Under the pieces are notes generated by a model, which saw nothing but the letters and a program-made list of their open reading frames with translations, made no database searches and was not told where the DNA came from. From assembly GCA_029862975.1 (NCBI GenBank), contig JAOTWP010000020.1, forward strand, positions 1 through 42,173: a DNA stretch of 42,173 nucleotides, in the 5' to 3' direction. This stretch comes from Acidobacteriota bacterium (GTDB lineage Bacteria; Acidobacteriota; Thermoanaerobaculia; Multivoradales; JAHEKO01). This document shows, piece by piece, positions 33,883 to 42,031 of this stretch. Both the position numbers and the translations under genes were made by a program. Each line of letters opens with the position of its first letter. The first letter of the stretch is position 1.

Positions 33883-35295
33883 ATGAGGCCATTCGTGCAG
33901 CGAGCAGGGCGACGAAGGGTGACCGCTCTTGCCGTGCTGGGGACGTGCCTGGCCATCGCCGGTCCGCCGGCGCGGGCCGCCACCTCCCGCCTGGACTCTC
34001 CCCGTCTTGCCGAGATCGCACGCGGCGTCCCGACGGGTGGCGTGCTCCGGATCGAGGGCATCACGGTGCCGGGCGGCGGGACCACGGCGCTCGAGCTGGA
34101 GCGTTTTCGGGTCTTCTCACCCGCAGCCAGGATCCTGGTCCATGCGCCGGAAGGGCTCGAGGCACGGCAGGCTCCCCGTACGGCCTACTTCCGGGGTCGG
34201 CTGGAGCGCGACCCGGAGTCGCTCGCCCTCGTCGCCCTGCCTGGAGTCCTTTCTCTCCCGAGCTCCGGACCCCGCGGCTGGATCGCTACGCAAGGACGGT
34301 GGCTGCGCATCGTACCCGGAGACCAGGGGTCGCCGCCCGAGATCCTGGAGACCGATCTCGCGGCGTCGGAGCCGCCCGCCGACGGCTTCTGCGCCGCCGG
34401 GAGCCTGGACGACCTGCCGCCCGGCTCGCTCCCCCCGCCCCTGCCGACGACCTCGCCGCCGGCCGAGCGCACCGCCGGCGAGGTGCAGTACGCCGTGGAT
34501 CTCGCCATCGACACCGACTGGGAGCTCTTCCAGCGTTTCGGCTCCGCGCCGGCCGCCACCGACTACCTGGCGGACCTGGTCGCCGCCGCTTCGGCGATCT
34601 ACGCGCGGGACGTCTCGACGCAGCTGCAGCTGAGCCTCCTCATCCTGTGGGAGACGCCGGCCGATCCCTGGACGGTCGAGAGCGATCTCCTCGAAGCGCT
34701 CTACGAGCTCGGCGACTGGTGGCACGCCAACCACGCCGGCACCGAGCGGACGCTCGCCCACCTCGCGAGCGGCAAGACCGGGCTGGCCGGCGGGATCGCC
34801 TACGGCGGCGTGCTGTGCTCGCCGGACATCTTCGTCAACGGCCACTGGGCGGGCGGCTACGCGGTCACCGGCGCGGTAGGCTCGAACACACAGTTTCGCG
34901 ACCTCTTCGTCTTCAGCCACGAGCTCGGCCACAACTTCGACTCCCGCCACACCCACTGCTACAACGACGTGCCGCTCCCCGGGGATCCGGAGATCGACCA
35001 GTGCCGCTCCGGCGAGACGACGGGCGGCGGCCACGTCTGCTACGCCGGCCCCGAGACCGTGCCCCCCGACGGCGGCTCGATCATGAGCTACTGCCACCTG
35101 CAGCCCGGCGGCTACGGCAACATCAACCTCTGGCTCGGCCGCGAGGGCTTCTACGGCATCCGCAGCGAGCGAGTGCCGGAGAAGATGCTGCAGCACGTCG
35201 AAGAGGTCGCCGCCTGCCTGCCGCCCCCCACGGACCTCTTCGCCGACGGCTTCGAGTCCGGCGACACCTCGGCCTGGTCCTCGACCGTGCCCTGA
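33883..35295 (+). CDS. secreted M12-type (reprolysin-like) zinc metalloprotease with C-terminal sorting-like tail
   Basis: 470 residues. The signal peptide is about 1-32 (AGPPARAAT). After a ~165-residue prodomain-like part comes the catalytic domain. The zinc site HELGHNFDSRH is at 346-356, a metzincin HExxHxxxxxH in which the usual Gly at position 8 is Asp, and the Met-turn is SIMSYC with Met401. Several Cys (312, 359, 374, 386, 404) suggest disulfides. The last 19 residues, DLFADGFESGDTSAWSSTV, form a short tail I associate with many exported proteins of acidobacteria. The target is likely extracellular protein. Its stop directly abuts that of the convergent peroxidase gene. Confidence 0.9.
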   Translation: MRPFVQRAGRRRVTALAVLGTCLAIAGPPARAATSRLDSPRLAEIARGVPTGGVLRIEGITVPGGGTTALELERFRVFSPAARILVHAPEGLEARQAPRTAYFRGRLERDPESLALVALPGVLSLPSSGPRGWIATQGRWLRIVPGDQGSPPEILETDLAASEPPADGFCAAGSLDDLPPGSLPPPLPTTSPPAERTAGEVQYAVDLAIDTDWELFQRFGSAPAATDYLADLVAAASAIYARDVSTQLQLSLLILWETPADPWTVESDLLEALYELGDWWHANHAGTERTLAHLASGKTGLAGGIAYGGVLCSPDIFVNGHWAGGYAVTGAVGSNTQFRDLFVFSHELGHNFDSRHTHCYNDVPLPGDPEIDQCRSGETTGGGHVCYAGPETVPPDGGSIMSYCHLQPGGYGNINLWLGREGFYGIRSERVPEKMLQHVEEVAACLPPPTDLFADGFESGDTSAWSSTVP

Positions 35296-36360
35296 TCAGC
35301 CGCCGGTGCCGGCGGCGTCGCGCGTGGTCTCGGGCAGCTCGCCGGTGAGCGAGCCGAGGAAGGCCGCCATCTGGTCGGCCTGGCGGTCGGTCAGCTCGGC
35401 GCCGATCTGCACCCGGGCCATGATGGTCAGGGCCTCGGGGAGGCTCTCGACGCTGCCGTCGTGGAAGTAGGGGGCGGTCTCGGCGACGTTGCGCAGGGAC
35501 GCGATCTTGAAGTAGTACCTGTCCGCGTCGTCGCCGGTGATGCCCGCCCGGCCCTCGTCGATGGTGCCGCTCTTCGTGTGCACCCAGTAGGACTCGTTGA
35601 GGCCGAACTTGCGGAACGCCTGCCCGCCGGCCGTGACGCCGTTGTGGCAGGCGCCGCAGCCGAGCTTCAGGAAGAGCTCGAGGCCGGCCTTCTCGTCCGC
35701 GGTGAGAGCCTCCCGGTCGCCCTGCAGGTACTGGTCGAACCGCGAGTAGGTCATGAGCGTGCGCTCGAAGGCGCCGAGCGCGCGGCCGACGTTGGCGAAC
35801 GTGAGCCCGCCGTCCGCGCCCGGGAACGCCGCCGCGAACATCTCCCGATAGCCGTCGATGGCCGACAGCCGCTCGACGAGGAACTCCTCGCTCGGAATCG
35901 CCATCTCGACGGGATTGAGGATCGGCATCGTGGCCTGCGCCTCGACGTCCGGCGCGCGGCCGTCCCAGAACTGCGCCACGTGCAGCGCGGCGTTGAGCAC
36001 GGTCGGCGCGTTGCGCTCGCCGCGGTCGCCGGCGTCGCCTTCGGACGTCGGCTCGTTGTCGACGCCGAACGTGGCGAGGCTGTGGCACGAGTCGCAGCTC
36101 ACGTTGCCGCGTTTCGACAGCTGCGGGTCGAAGTACAGCCGCTGGCCGAGGTCTACCTTGACCTGGGTCAGCTCGTTGTCGGGGCTCGCCGCCGTCTCGG
36201 GCAGGGGCGCGAAGACCTGCGACGCCCGCGCGAAGAGCTCGTCGTCCGGCGAGGTCTCCACCGCCACCGGCTCCTCCGCGGCGCAGGCCAGGAGCACCAC
36301 CACCGGGAGCACGACGGCGCCGCGAGCGAGGGTGAAAGTCCAGCCGGATCGAATGCGCAT
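35296..36360 (-). CDS. diheme cytochrome c peroxidase (MauG/CcpA family) lipoprotein
   Basis: 354 residues. A lipobox LLAC (Cys26) suggests a lipid-anchored periplasmic protein. Two heme c sites are present: CDSCH (89-93) and CGACH (235-239). Motifs such as [28 protein letters not shown] and [15 protein letters not shown] are typical of bacterial diheme peroxidases, which reduce H2O2 with electrons from a cytochrome c. The small cytochrome c gene nearby is a natural donor candidate. MauG-like oxidation of another substrate is possible. The ATG has AAGGAGGTG, a near-perfect Shine-Dalgarno. Confidence 0.93.
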   Translation of the reverse strand: MRIRSGWTFTLARGAVVLPVVVLLACAAEEPVAVETSPDDELFARASQVFAPLPETAASPDNELTQVKVDLGQRLYFDPQLSKRGNVSCDSCHSLATFGVDNEPTSEGDAGDRGERNAPTVLNAALHVAQFWDGRAPDVEAQATMPILNPVEMAIPSEEFLVERLSAIDGYREMFAAAFPGADGGLTFANVGRALGAFERTLMTYSRFDQYLQGDREALTADEKAGLELFLKLGCGACHNGVTAGGQAFRKFGLNESYWVHTKSGTIDEGRAGITGDDADRYYFKIASLRNVAETAPYFHDGSVESLPEALTIMARVQIGAELTDRQADQMAAFLGSLTGELPETTRDAAGTGG

Positions 36361-36488
36361 GTCGCACCTCCTTGGGGCGGAGCACCCCGCCCGATGCTCC
36401 CACCGGCCCGCCGTGCCGTGAATACCCGCCCAGGGAGTCTCGAAGCCCGCCCGAAGGCGTGGCCGGCGATCGCCGCCGTCGTCGCCGC

Positions 36489-36505
36489 GGCCCGCCGTTC
36501 GGGCC
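36489..36505 (-). terminator. GC hairpin after the TRAP permease gene
   Basis: GGCCCG (36489-36494) / CGGGCC (36500-36505) with a 5-nt loop lies 7 nt past the permease stop. It has no T-tract, so it is only a candidate terminator of the dctP-dctQM transcript. The rest of the 151-bp gap is the peroxidase upstream region. Confidence 0.35.
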
Positions 36506-36511
36506 CGCGTG

Positions 36512-38320
36512 CTAGCGCCCGAGCAGACCCAGGGTGAGGGGCGGGAAGTAGGTGATCAGGAGCACCCCGAGGGCGAGGATCGCGAGCGGGACGAGGGCCG
36601 ATCGCCAGACGCTCAGGAGGGGCTTCTCGAAGCGGTAGGCGGCCAGGAAGAGGTTGAGGCCCACGGGTGGGGTGAGGTAGCCGAGCTCGAGGTTGGCGAC
36701 GAAGATGATGCCGAGGTGGATCGGGTCGACGCCGAAGGCGAGCCCCAGCGGCACGATGAGCGGCACGACGACGACGATCGCCGAGAAGATGTCCATCAGG
36801 CAGCCGACGGCGAGCAGGAAGCAGTTCAAGGCCAGCAGGAAGACGAGCGGCGACTCGATGTGCTGCTGCGCCCAGGCCAGCAGGCGCGCCGGCACCTCGG
36901 CGTCGACGAGGTAGCTCGTGAGCCCCATCGCCACCGCGAGAATGATCAGGACTCCGCCCAAGAGGACGGTGCACTCGGTGAAGGTCGCCGCGAGCCGGCG
37001 CGGACCCAGCTCGCGGTGCATGACGGTGACGACGAGCAGGGCGTAGAAGGTCGTGAAGGCGGCGGCCTCGACGAGGGTCGCGAAGCCGCCGAAGATGAGG
37101 GCCAGCGCCAGGGCCGGCAGGAGGAGCTCCCACTTGCCCTCCCACACCGCCGCTGCCGCCTCGCGCCAGGCGAAGCCCTGCCGCCGCGACTCGCCGCGCA
37201 GCCCCTGGCGCACCCCCCACGCGGCCATGAGGACGACGAGCAGGACCCCCGGGAGCAGGCCGCCGACGAAGAGGTCCCGGATCGGCACCTGGGCGACGAT
37301 GCCGTAGAGGATGAGCGGCAGCGCCGGCGCGAAGAGCAGGCCGAGCGAGCCCGCGGCGGTCAGCAGCCCGACGGTGAACCGCTCGTCGTAGCGGTCGGCC
37401 CGCAGGGCCTGGTACAGGAGGCCGCCGAGCGCCAGGATCGTGACGCCGGAGCCGCCGGTGAAGACCGTGAAGAAGGCGCACAGCACCGTGGCCACCACCG
37501 CGGTGCCGCCCGGCATCCAGCCGAAAAGCGCCCGGAAGACCCGTAGCAGCCGCGGCGCGGACCGGCCCTGCGCCAGGAGGAACCCGGTGAGGGTGAAGAG
37601 CGGAATGGCCGGCAGCGTCTGCGACACGGACAGCCGATAGGTCTCCGCCGGCACCGCCGCCGCCGGCACTCCCGCGATCAGGAAGAGGTAGAGGGCGGCC
37701 CCGCCGAGGGCCGCGAAGATCGGTCCGCCCGCCGCCGTCGCCAGCACGACGAGCGCGAGGCCCGGCCAGCCGGGGAGGCCCTCCAGCCACTCGGGACGCA
37801 GGCTGACGAGAGTTCCGGCCACCAGGCCGAGAGCGGCCGCCGACCGCCCGCGCCAGGTCTCCGCGCCGCGCCACACGAGCCTCGCGGCGATGATCGCGAA
37901 GGCGACCGGCATCACGAGCTGGGCGATCCAGACGGGCACCCCCGCCGCCAGCTCCGTGCCCACCTCGCGGTCGATCGCCATCATCTGCCAGGACGCCGAC
38001 GCCAGCACCACGGACGACGCCGACGCCACCGCCGCGGCGAACGCGCGGGCGAGGGCCTTCGCCCGGCCGCGCAGGAGCTCGCCGGAGGCCATGGCCAGCA
38101 GCTTGCCCTCGCGGGCGGCCAGCACCGCCCCCAGGAACGCCACCCAGAGGGTCAGATGCTGGGTGAACGGGCCGGCGCCCGGGATGCCGCGGTCGAAGAT
38201 CGTCCGCGTCACGGCCTGCGCGATCGGCAGGGCCAGCAGCCCGGCCAGGACGGCCGCCACGAGGCCGTCCTCGGCGCGCCGCAGCCACCCGCTCGCGACC
38301 GCGCCGGGAGCCGGGCTCAG
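36512..38320 (-). CDS. fused TRAP transporter permease (DctQ-DctM)
   Basis: About 602 residues. The first ~170 are a DctQ-like small subunit (four helices; TQHLTLWVAFLGAVLAAREGKLLAM). From about 180 follows the DctM large subunit with about twelve helices, GGSGVTILALGGLL and the C-terminal ELGYLTPPVGLNLFLAAYRFEKPL. Together with the DctP protein just upstream it makes a sodium-coupled TRAP importer for an organic acid or similar anion. No ATG, GTG or TTG lies at the beginning of homology. The in-frame CTG at 38318-38320 overlaps the dctP stop as CTGA and is my best start; this end is uncertain. Confidence 0.9.
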   Translation of the reverse strand: MSPAPGAVASGWLRRAEDGLVAAVLAGLLALPIAQAVTRTIFDRGIPGAGPFTQHLTLWVAFLGAVLAAREGKLLAMASGELLRGRAKALARAFAAAVASASSVVLASASWQMMAIDREVGTELAAGVPVWIAQLVMPVAFAIIAARLVWRGAETWRGRSAAALGLVAGTLVSLRPEWLEGLPGWPGLALVVLATAAGGPIFAALGGAALYLFLIAGVPAAAVPAETYRLSVSQTLPAIPLFTLTGFLLAQGRSAPRLLRVFRALFGWMPGGTAVVATVLCAFFTVFTGGSGVTILALGGLLYQALRADRYDERFTVGLLTAAGSLGLLFAPALPLILYGIVAQVPIRDLFVGGLLPGVLLVVLMAAWGVRQGLRGESRRQGFAWREAAAAVWEGKWELLLPALALALIFGGFATLVEAAAFTTFYALLVVTVMHRELGPRRLAATFTECTVLLGGVLIILAVAMGLTSYLVDAEVPARLLAWAQQHIESPLVFLLALNCFLLAVGCLMDIFSAIVVVVPLIVPLGLAFGVDPIHLGIIFVANLELGYLTPPVGLNLFLAAYRFEKPLLSVWRSALVPLAILALGVLLITYFPPLTLGLLGR

Positions 38321-39363
38321 GGGCGCGCCCCCGCGGGGCCGGACGGCGGGGGGCCGGCCTCCGGAGCCCGGGCACGGTACTCGGCGAGCGCCCGCTCCAC
38401 CTCGTCGAAGATGTCGGCGGGCACGAGCTCGCCGCGCGAGCCGCGGACGAAATCCGCGGCGGCCCGCTGCCAGGCCTCCGGATCCGCCGCCGGCACGACC
38501 TCGAGGCCGCGCCGCGTCATCTCCTCGATCGCCTGCCCGTCCTGGCGCGGAATCTCGTCGGCGAGCCGCGCTTCGTAGCGCCGGGCGATCGCCAGCAGGC
38601 GCCCGCGATCCTCCTCCGAGATCTTGTCCCAGGAGCGCTTGGACACGACGACGGCACCGACCAGGGGCGCCAGGCCGAGCGCCGTCATGTAGGGCGTCTC
38701 GCGGAACCACTGGAGCGACAGCGCCGCCAGCGGCGGCGTCGGGTAGGCCTCGATGAGCCCCGTCTGCAGCCCGGTGAGGATGTCGGTGCTCGCCAGGGCG
38801 ACCGGCTGGAAGCCGGCGCGGCGCCACAGCTGGACGCGGGCGTCGTCGCCGGCCCAGGCGAACATCTTCAGGCTCTTGACGTCGGCCACGGTGCGCGCCG
38901 GCCGCTTCGAGAAGAGATGGACCCAGCCGCCGTGGCCCCAGTGCAGGAACACGAAGCCCTTCGCCTCGAGCCGGCGCCGGAGCCCGGGCCCGGCGACCTC
39001 GAGGACGTAAGCGAGCTCGTCGTAGCTCGCGATCAGGAGCGGCGTCGCGAAAACGGAGAACGCCTCGTCGATGTCGCCGAGCCCGGCGATCGTCAGGGCG
39101 GCCGCGTGCAGCTGGCCGATGCGCATCTTGCGGACGATGTCGCTCTCGTCGCCGGCCACGCCCCCGGGGTAGATCCTGAGCGACACCCGGCCGTCGGTCG
39201 CCGCGCTCCACTCGCTGCCCATCTCCTTGAGCGCCTGGTCCCACACCGACCCGTCCGGCACCAGGGTGGCGAGCTTGAGCGCCTCGCCCCGGGCCGGCCC
39301 GGCGGCAAGCAGGAGCAGGGCTCCGGCGAGGGCTGCACCCACCTCCTGGCGTCGTCGCTTCAT
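38317..39363 (-). CDS. TRAP transporter solute-binding protein (DctP family)
   Basis: 348 residues. The signal peptide is about 1-27 (LLLLAAGPARGEA), giving a periplasmic binding protein. LKLATLVPDGSVWDQALKEMGSEW, RIYPGGVAGDESDIVRKMRIGQLHAAALT, and ILTGLQTGLIEAYPTPPLAALSLQWF are standard DctP segments. The PGG...ESD...R region and the later helix hold the residues that usually contact a carboxylate. The start ATG fits the signal peptide, and the longer open frame upstream is not supported. The gene leads the fused permease gene by a 4-bp overlap. Ligand unknown. Confidence 0.93.
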   Translation of the reverse strand: MKRRRQEVGAALAGALLLLAAGPARGEALKLATLVPDGSVWDQALKEMGSEWSAATDGRVSLRIYPGGVAGDESDIVRKMRIGQLHAAALTIAGLGDIDEAFSVFATPLLIASYDELAYVLEVAGPGLRRRLEAKGFVFLHWGHGGWVHLFSKRPARTVADVKSLKMFAWAGDDARVQLWRRAGFQPVALASTDILTGLQTGLIEAYPTPPLAALSLQWFRETPYMTALGLAPLVGAVVVSKRSWDKISEEDRGRLLAIARRYEARLADEIPRQDGQAIEEMTRRGLEVVPAADPEAWQRAAADFVRGSRGELVPADIFDEVERALAEYRARAPEAGPPPSGPAGARP

Positions 39364-39703
39364 GTCTCGCAACCGCGGGCCCGGAGGAGCCGTCGACCGC
39401 GGCCGCCCAAGCCTATCGCGCCCGCGCCTGCCGAGGCTCATCCCAGCGGTTTCGAGATCCCGTCTGCTAACGTCCGCGCTGCGACGTGGAGCGAGAACGA
39501 GCCAGCCCGCCTGCCGTGCGCTTCCGTGGCGGGTCCACGAGGGCGCCGGCGCCGTTCCCGGTCTCGCCAAGGGGCCGCCTGTCCGACTTCCAATCCCGGG
39601 CGCTGGCGGCGATGACCGTGGCGGCAATCCTCACCGGCAACGGCCGCCGTAAGGAACTGCCGACGTCCACCGGCACGTTGGAATCACCCGACGGGAGAAA
39701 GCC
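39364..39703. other. 340-bp divergent intergenic region
   Basis: Lies between the start of the TRAP genes (-) and of the Rieske-ThDP gene (+), so it must hold both promoters. I find no convincing -35/-10 pair. A 12-bp palindrome GGCGCCGGCGCC sits at 39542-39553. GGGAGA, a good ribosome binding site, is 6 nt before the ATG at 39704. Short open frames here show no coding features. Confidence 0.5.
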
Positions 39704-41683
39704 ATGAGCGACGACGACCTGAAAACCCGCACCGTCTGGCACAAGGTCCTGGAGCCGGGAGGGCTGGCCGAAGGCCGGGTGCGGCCGGTGACGTGCGGCG
39801 AGCGGACGCTCTGCATGACCCGCTTCGGGGGCCGCGTGGGCGCCCTCGACAACAAGTGCCCGCACCAGGGAGGGCCGCTCGGTGAAGGCTCGATCGAGAA
39901 CGGGATGCTGCGCTGCCCATGGCACGGCTGGGACTTCCACCCGCTCACCGGCGAGTCGCCCGGCGGATTCGACGACGGGGTCGCGACCTTCCCGGTCGAG
40001 GAGCGCGCGGACGGGATCTACGTCGGCCTGCCGGGGGCCGGCGATCACCGGAGCACGGTCAGCGACCTCATGGCGGAGACGATGGTCGACTGGGGCGTGC
40101 GCCACGTCTGGGGCATGGTCGGGCACTCCAACCTGGGGCTGGCCGACGCCCTGCGCCGGCAGACCGAGAGGGGCCGCCTGAGCTACTACGGGATCCGCCA
40201 CGAGGGGGCGGCGGCGTTCGCGGCCTCGGCCTACGGCAAGCTCACGGGCCGGCCGGCCGCCTGCCTGGCGATCGCCGGGCCGGGCGCGACCAATCTCCTG
40301 ACCGGCCTGTGGGACGCCCACGTCGACCGCTCCCCCGTGCTGGCGCTCACCGGCCAGGTCGACACCCAGGTGCTCGGGCCCGGCGCCTTCCAGGAGGTCG
40401 ATCTGCAAGCCGCCTTCGGCAAGGTCGCCCGCTGGAGCCAGACGGTGCTCTCCACCAGCCGCCACGCCGAGCTCGTGAACCTGGCGCTCAAGACGAGCCT
40501 CCTCGAGCGCGGGGTCGCGCACCTGATCTTCCCGGACGAGGTGCAGAATCTGCCGGCCGGGGACGGCGCGAAGGCCGGCGGCCCGGCCGGCCGGGTGGCG
40601 GCGCTGGAGATCGCGCCGCCGGCCGCCGCCCTCGAGGCGGCGCTCGCCCTGCTGCGCGCGGCGCGGCGGCCGGTCGTCATCGTCGGCCACGGCGCCCGCT
40701 TCTCCATGGACCGCGTCACCGCGCTGGCCGAGCGGCTGCGCTGCCCGGTGCTGACCACCTTCAAGGGCAAGGGGCTCGTCTCGGACCGCCACCCGCTCGG
40801 CTGCGGCGTCCTGGGCCGCAGCGGCACGCCGATCGCCAGCTGGTTCATGAACGAGGCCGACTGCCTGCTGGTCTTCGGCGCGAGCTTCAGCGACCACACG
40901 GGGATCACCCCCAAGAAGCCGACCATCCAGGTGGATTTCGACCCCATGGCGCTCGCCAGGTTCCACGCCGTCGACGTCCCTGTGTGGGGCGAGATCGGCG
41001 TTACGGCGGAGCGCCTTCTCGCCGGGCTCGGCGACCCCCTCGCGGCCGCCGACCAGACGGCCGAGGTCGCGGCGCGCTGGGCGATCTGGCGCCGCGAGAA
41101 GGAGCGCCGGCTGGGCGAGAACCGCGGCCACGGCCTGAGCTCGGCGGCCGTCTTCGCGGCCCTCGCCCGGCAGGCCGACGAGGACGCCATCGTCGCCGTC
41201 GACGTCGGCAACAACACCTATTCCTTCGGCCGCTACTTCGAGTGCGCCCGGCAGGCGGTGCTCATGTCCGGCTACCTGGGCTCGATCGGCTTCGCGCTGC
41301 CCGCGGCGCTCGGCGCCTGGGCCGCGACCCGGGAGGACGACGGGCCGTTCGCGGGCCGCCAGGTGATCTCGGTCTCGGGCGACGGCGGCTTCGGGCAGTA
41401 CATGGGCGAGCTCACGACGGCCGTCAAGTACGGCATCAAGCTCACCCACGTGCTGCTCAACAACAGCCAGCTCGGCAAGATCAGCAAAGAACAGCGCTCC
41501 GGCAGCTGGCCCGTCTGGCAGACCGACCTCCACAACCCCGACTTCGCCGCCTACGCCCGCCTCTGCGGCGCCCACGGGCGCCGCGTCGAGCGCGCCGAAG
41601 AGCTCGACGACGCCCTGCGCGAAGCGCTCGACCACGAAGGGCCGGCGCTCGTCGAGCTGATCACCGACGCGGAGCTGATCTAG
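39704..41683 (+). CDS. Rieske [2Fe-2S] domain fused to a ThDP-dependent enzyme (pyruvate oxidase/acetolactate synthase-like)
   Basis: 659 residues. Residues 1-110 are a Rieske domain with CPH (Cys52, His54) and CPWH (Cys71, His74), the four ligands of a [2Fe-2S] cluster, in a ferredoxin-type arrangement. Residues about 118-290 are the ThDP pyrimidine domain with the cofactor-activating Glu167 (RHEGAAAF). About 305-440 are the central domain. About 475-655 are the pyrophosphate domain with GDG at 559-561 and NN at 586-587 for Mg2+/ThDP. The order and HEGAAAFAASAYGKLTG text are closest to PoxB/AlsS-type 2-oxoacid decarboxylases. No signal peptide, so cytoplasmic. The Rieske part could carry electrons from a decarboxylation intermediate, but substrate and product are unknown. 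Monocistronic, divergent from the TRAP genes. Confidence 0.93.
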   Translation: MSDDDLKTRTVWHKVLEPGGLAEGRVRPVTCGERTLCMTRFGGRVGALDNKCPHQGGPLGEGSIENGMLRCPWHGWDFHPLTGESPGGFDDGVATFPVEERADGIYVGLPGAGDHRSTVSDLMAETMVDWGVRHVWGMVGHSNLGLADALRRQTERGRLSYYGIRHEGAAAFAASAYGKLTGRPAACLAIAGPGATNLLTGLWDAHVDRSPVLALTGQVDTQVLGPGAFQEVDLQAAFGKVARWSQTVLSTSRHAELVNLALKTSLLERGVAHLIFPDEVQNLPAGDGAKAGGPAGRVAALEIAPPAAALEAALALLRAARRPVVIVGHGARFSMDRVTALAERLRCPVLTTFKGKGLVSDRHPLGCGVLGRSGTPIASWFMNEADCLLVFGASFSDHTGITPKKPTIQVDFDPMALARFHAVDVPVWGEIGVTAERLLAGLGDPLAAADQTAEVAARWAIWRREKERRLGENRGHGLSSAAVFAALARQADEDAIVAVDVGNNTYSFGRYFECARQAVLMSGYLGSIGFALPAALGAWAATREDDGPFAGRQVISVSGDGGFGQYMGELTTAVKYGIKLTHVLLNNSQLGKISKEQRSGSWPVWQTDLHNPDFAAYARLCGAHGRRVERAEELDDALREALDHEGPALVELITDAELI

Positions 41684-41760
41684 CTCGAGGATCCTGTTCG
41701 ACGAGCATCGGCCCGGGCGCGGGTCCCCCTCAGCTCCCACGCCCGGTGGGGTCGTCCGCA

Positions 41761-41944
41761 GACTGCCACGGTCGCCTTCCAGGTAGGCGGGTGGAGTCCC
41801 GCCTTCCTCGAGCTAGCCGGAGACTGTGCCGACGCGAGCCGTCGTTCGAGGCTCCGCGCCACAGGCCCGGGTAGCGGCATCGGAGCGGCGCGAAGATGAG
41901 GCCCCAGGTTCTTTCGCCTACCTGGAAAAGCGACCTTGGCAGTC
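41761..41944. repeat. ~30-bp imperfect inverted repeat enclosing 125 bp
   Basis: The left arm 41761-41789 and right arm 41915-41944 match in reverse complement at about 27 of 30 positions (two mismatches, one 1-nt gap); both contain CCAGGTAGGCG. GTCGT (41751-41755) and ACGAC (41946-41950) extend the pairing beyond a small internal loop. A separate perfect 12-bp pair, CTAGCTCGAGGA (41680-41691, over the Rieske-ThDP stop codon) and TCCTCGAGCTAG (41805-41816), interleaves with it. AGGCGGG (41785-41791) / CCCGCCT (41798-41804) is a local hairpin. No coding pattern is seen from 41684 to 42031. Confidence 0.75.
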
Positions 41945-41960
41945 CACGACTGTGACCAAC

Positions 41961-41990
41961 GGGCGCGGGAGCTGATGGGGACCCGCGCCC
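41961..41990. terminator. 9-bp GC stem-loop between convergent genes
   Basis: GGGCGCGGG (41961-41969) and CCCGCGCCC (41982-41990) pair perfectly around 12 nt. It lies between the Rieske-ThDP gene and the convergent frame at the right edge, so it could act in both directions. There is no T-tract. A 10-bp palindrome GGCGATCGCC follows directly. Confidence 0.45.
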
Positions 41991-42031
41991 GGCGATCGCC
42001 TGGGCAAGCAGCGCCCCGAGCGATGAGATCG

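Noticed and set aside
41991..42000. GGCGATCGCC as a HIP1-like or replication element
   Set aside because: A single 10-bp palindrome is expected in such GC-rich sequence, with no cluster or origin-like neighbours.
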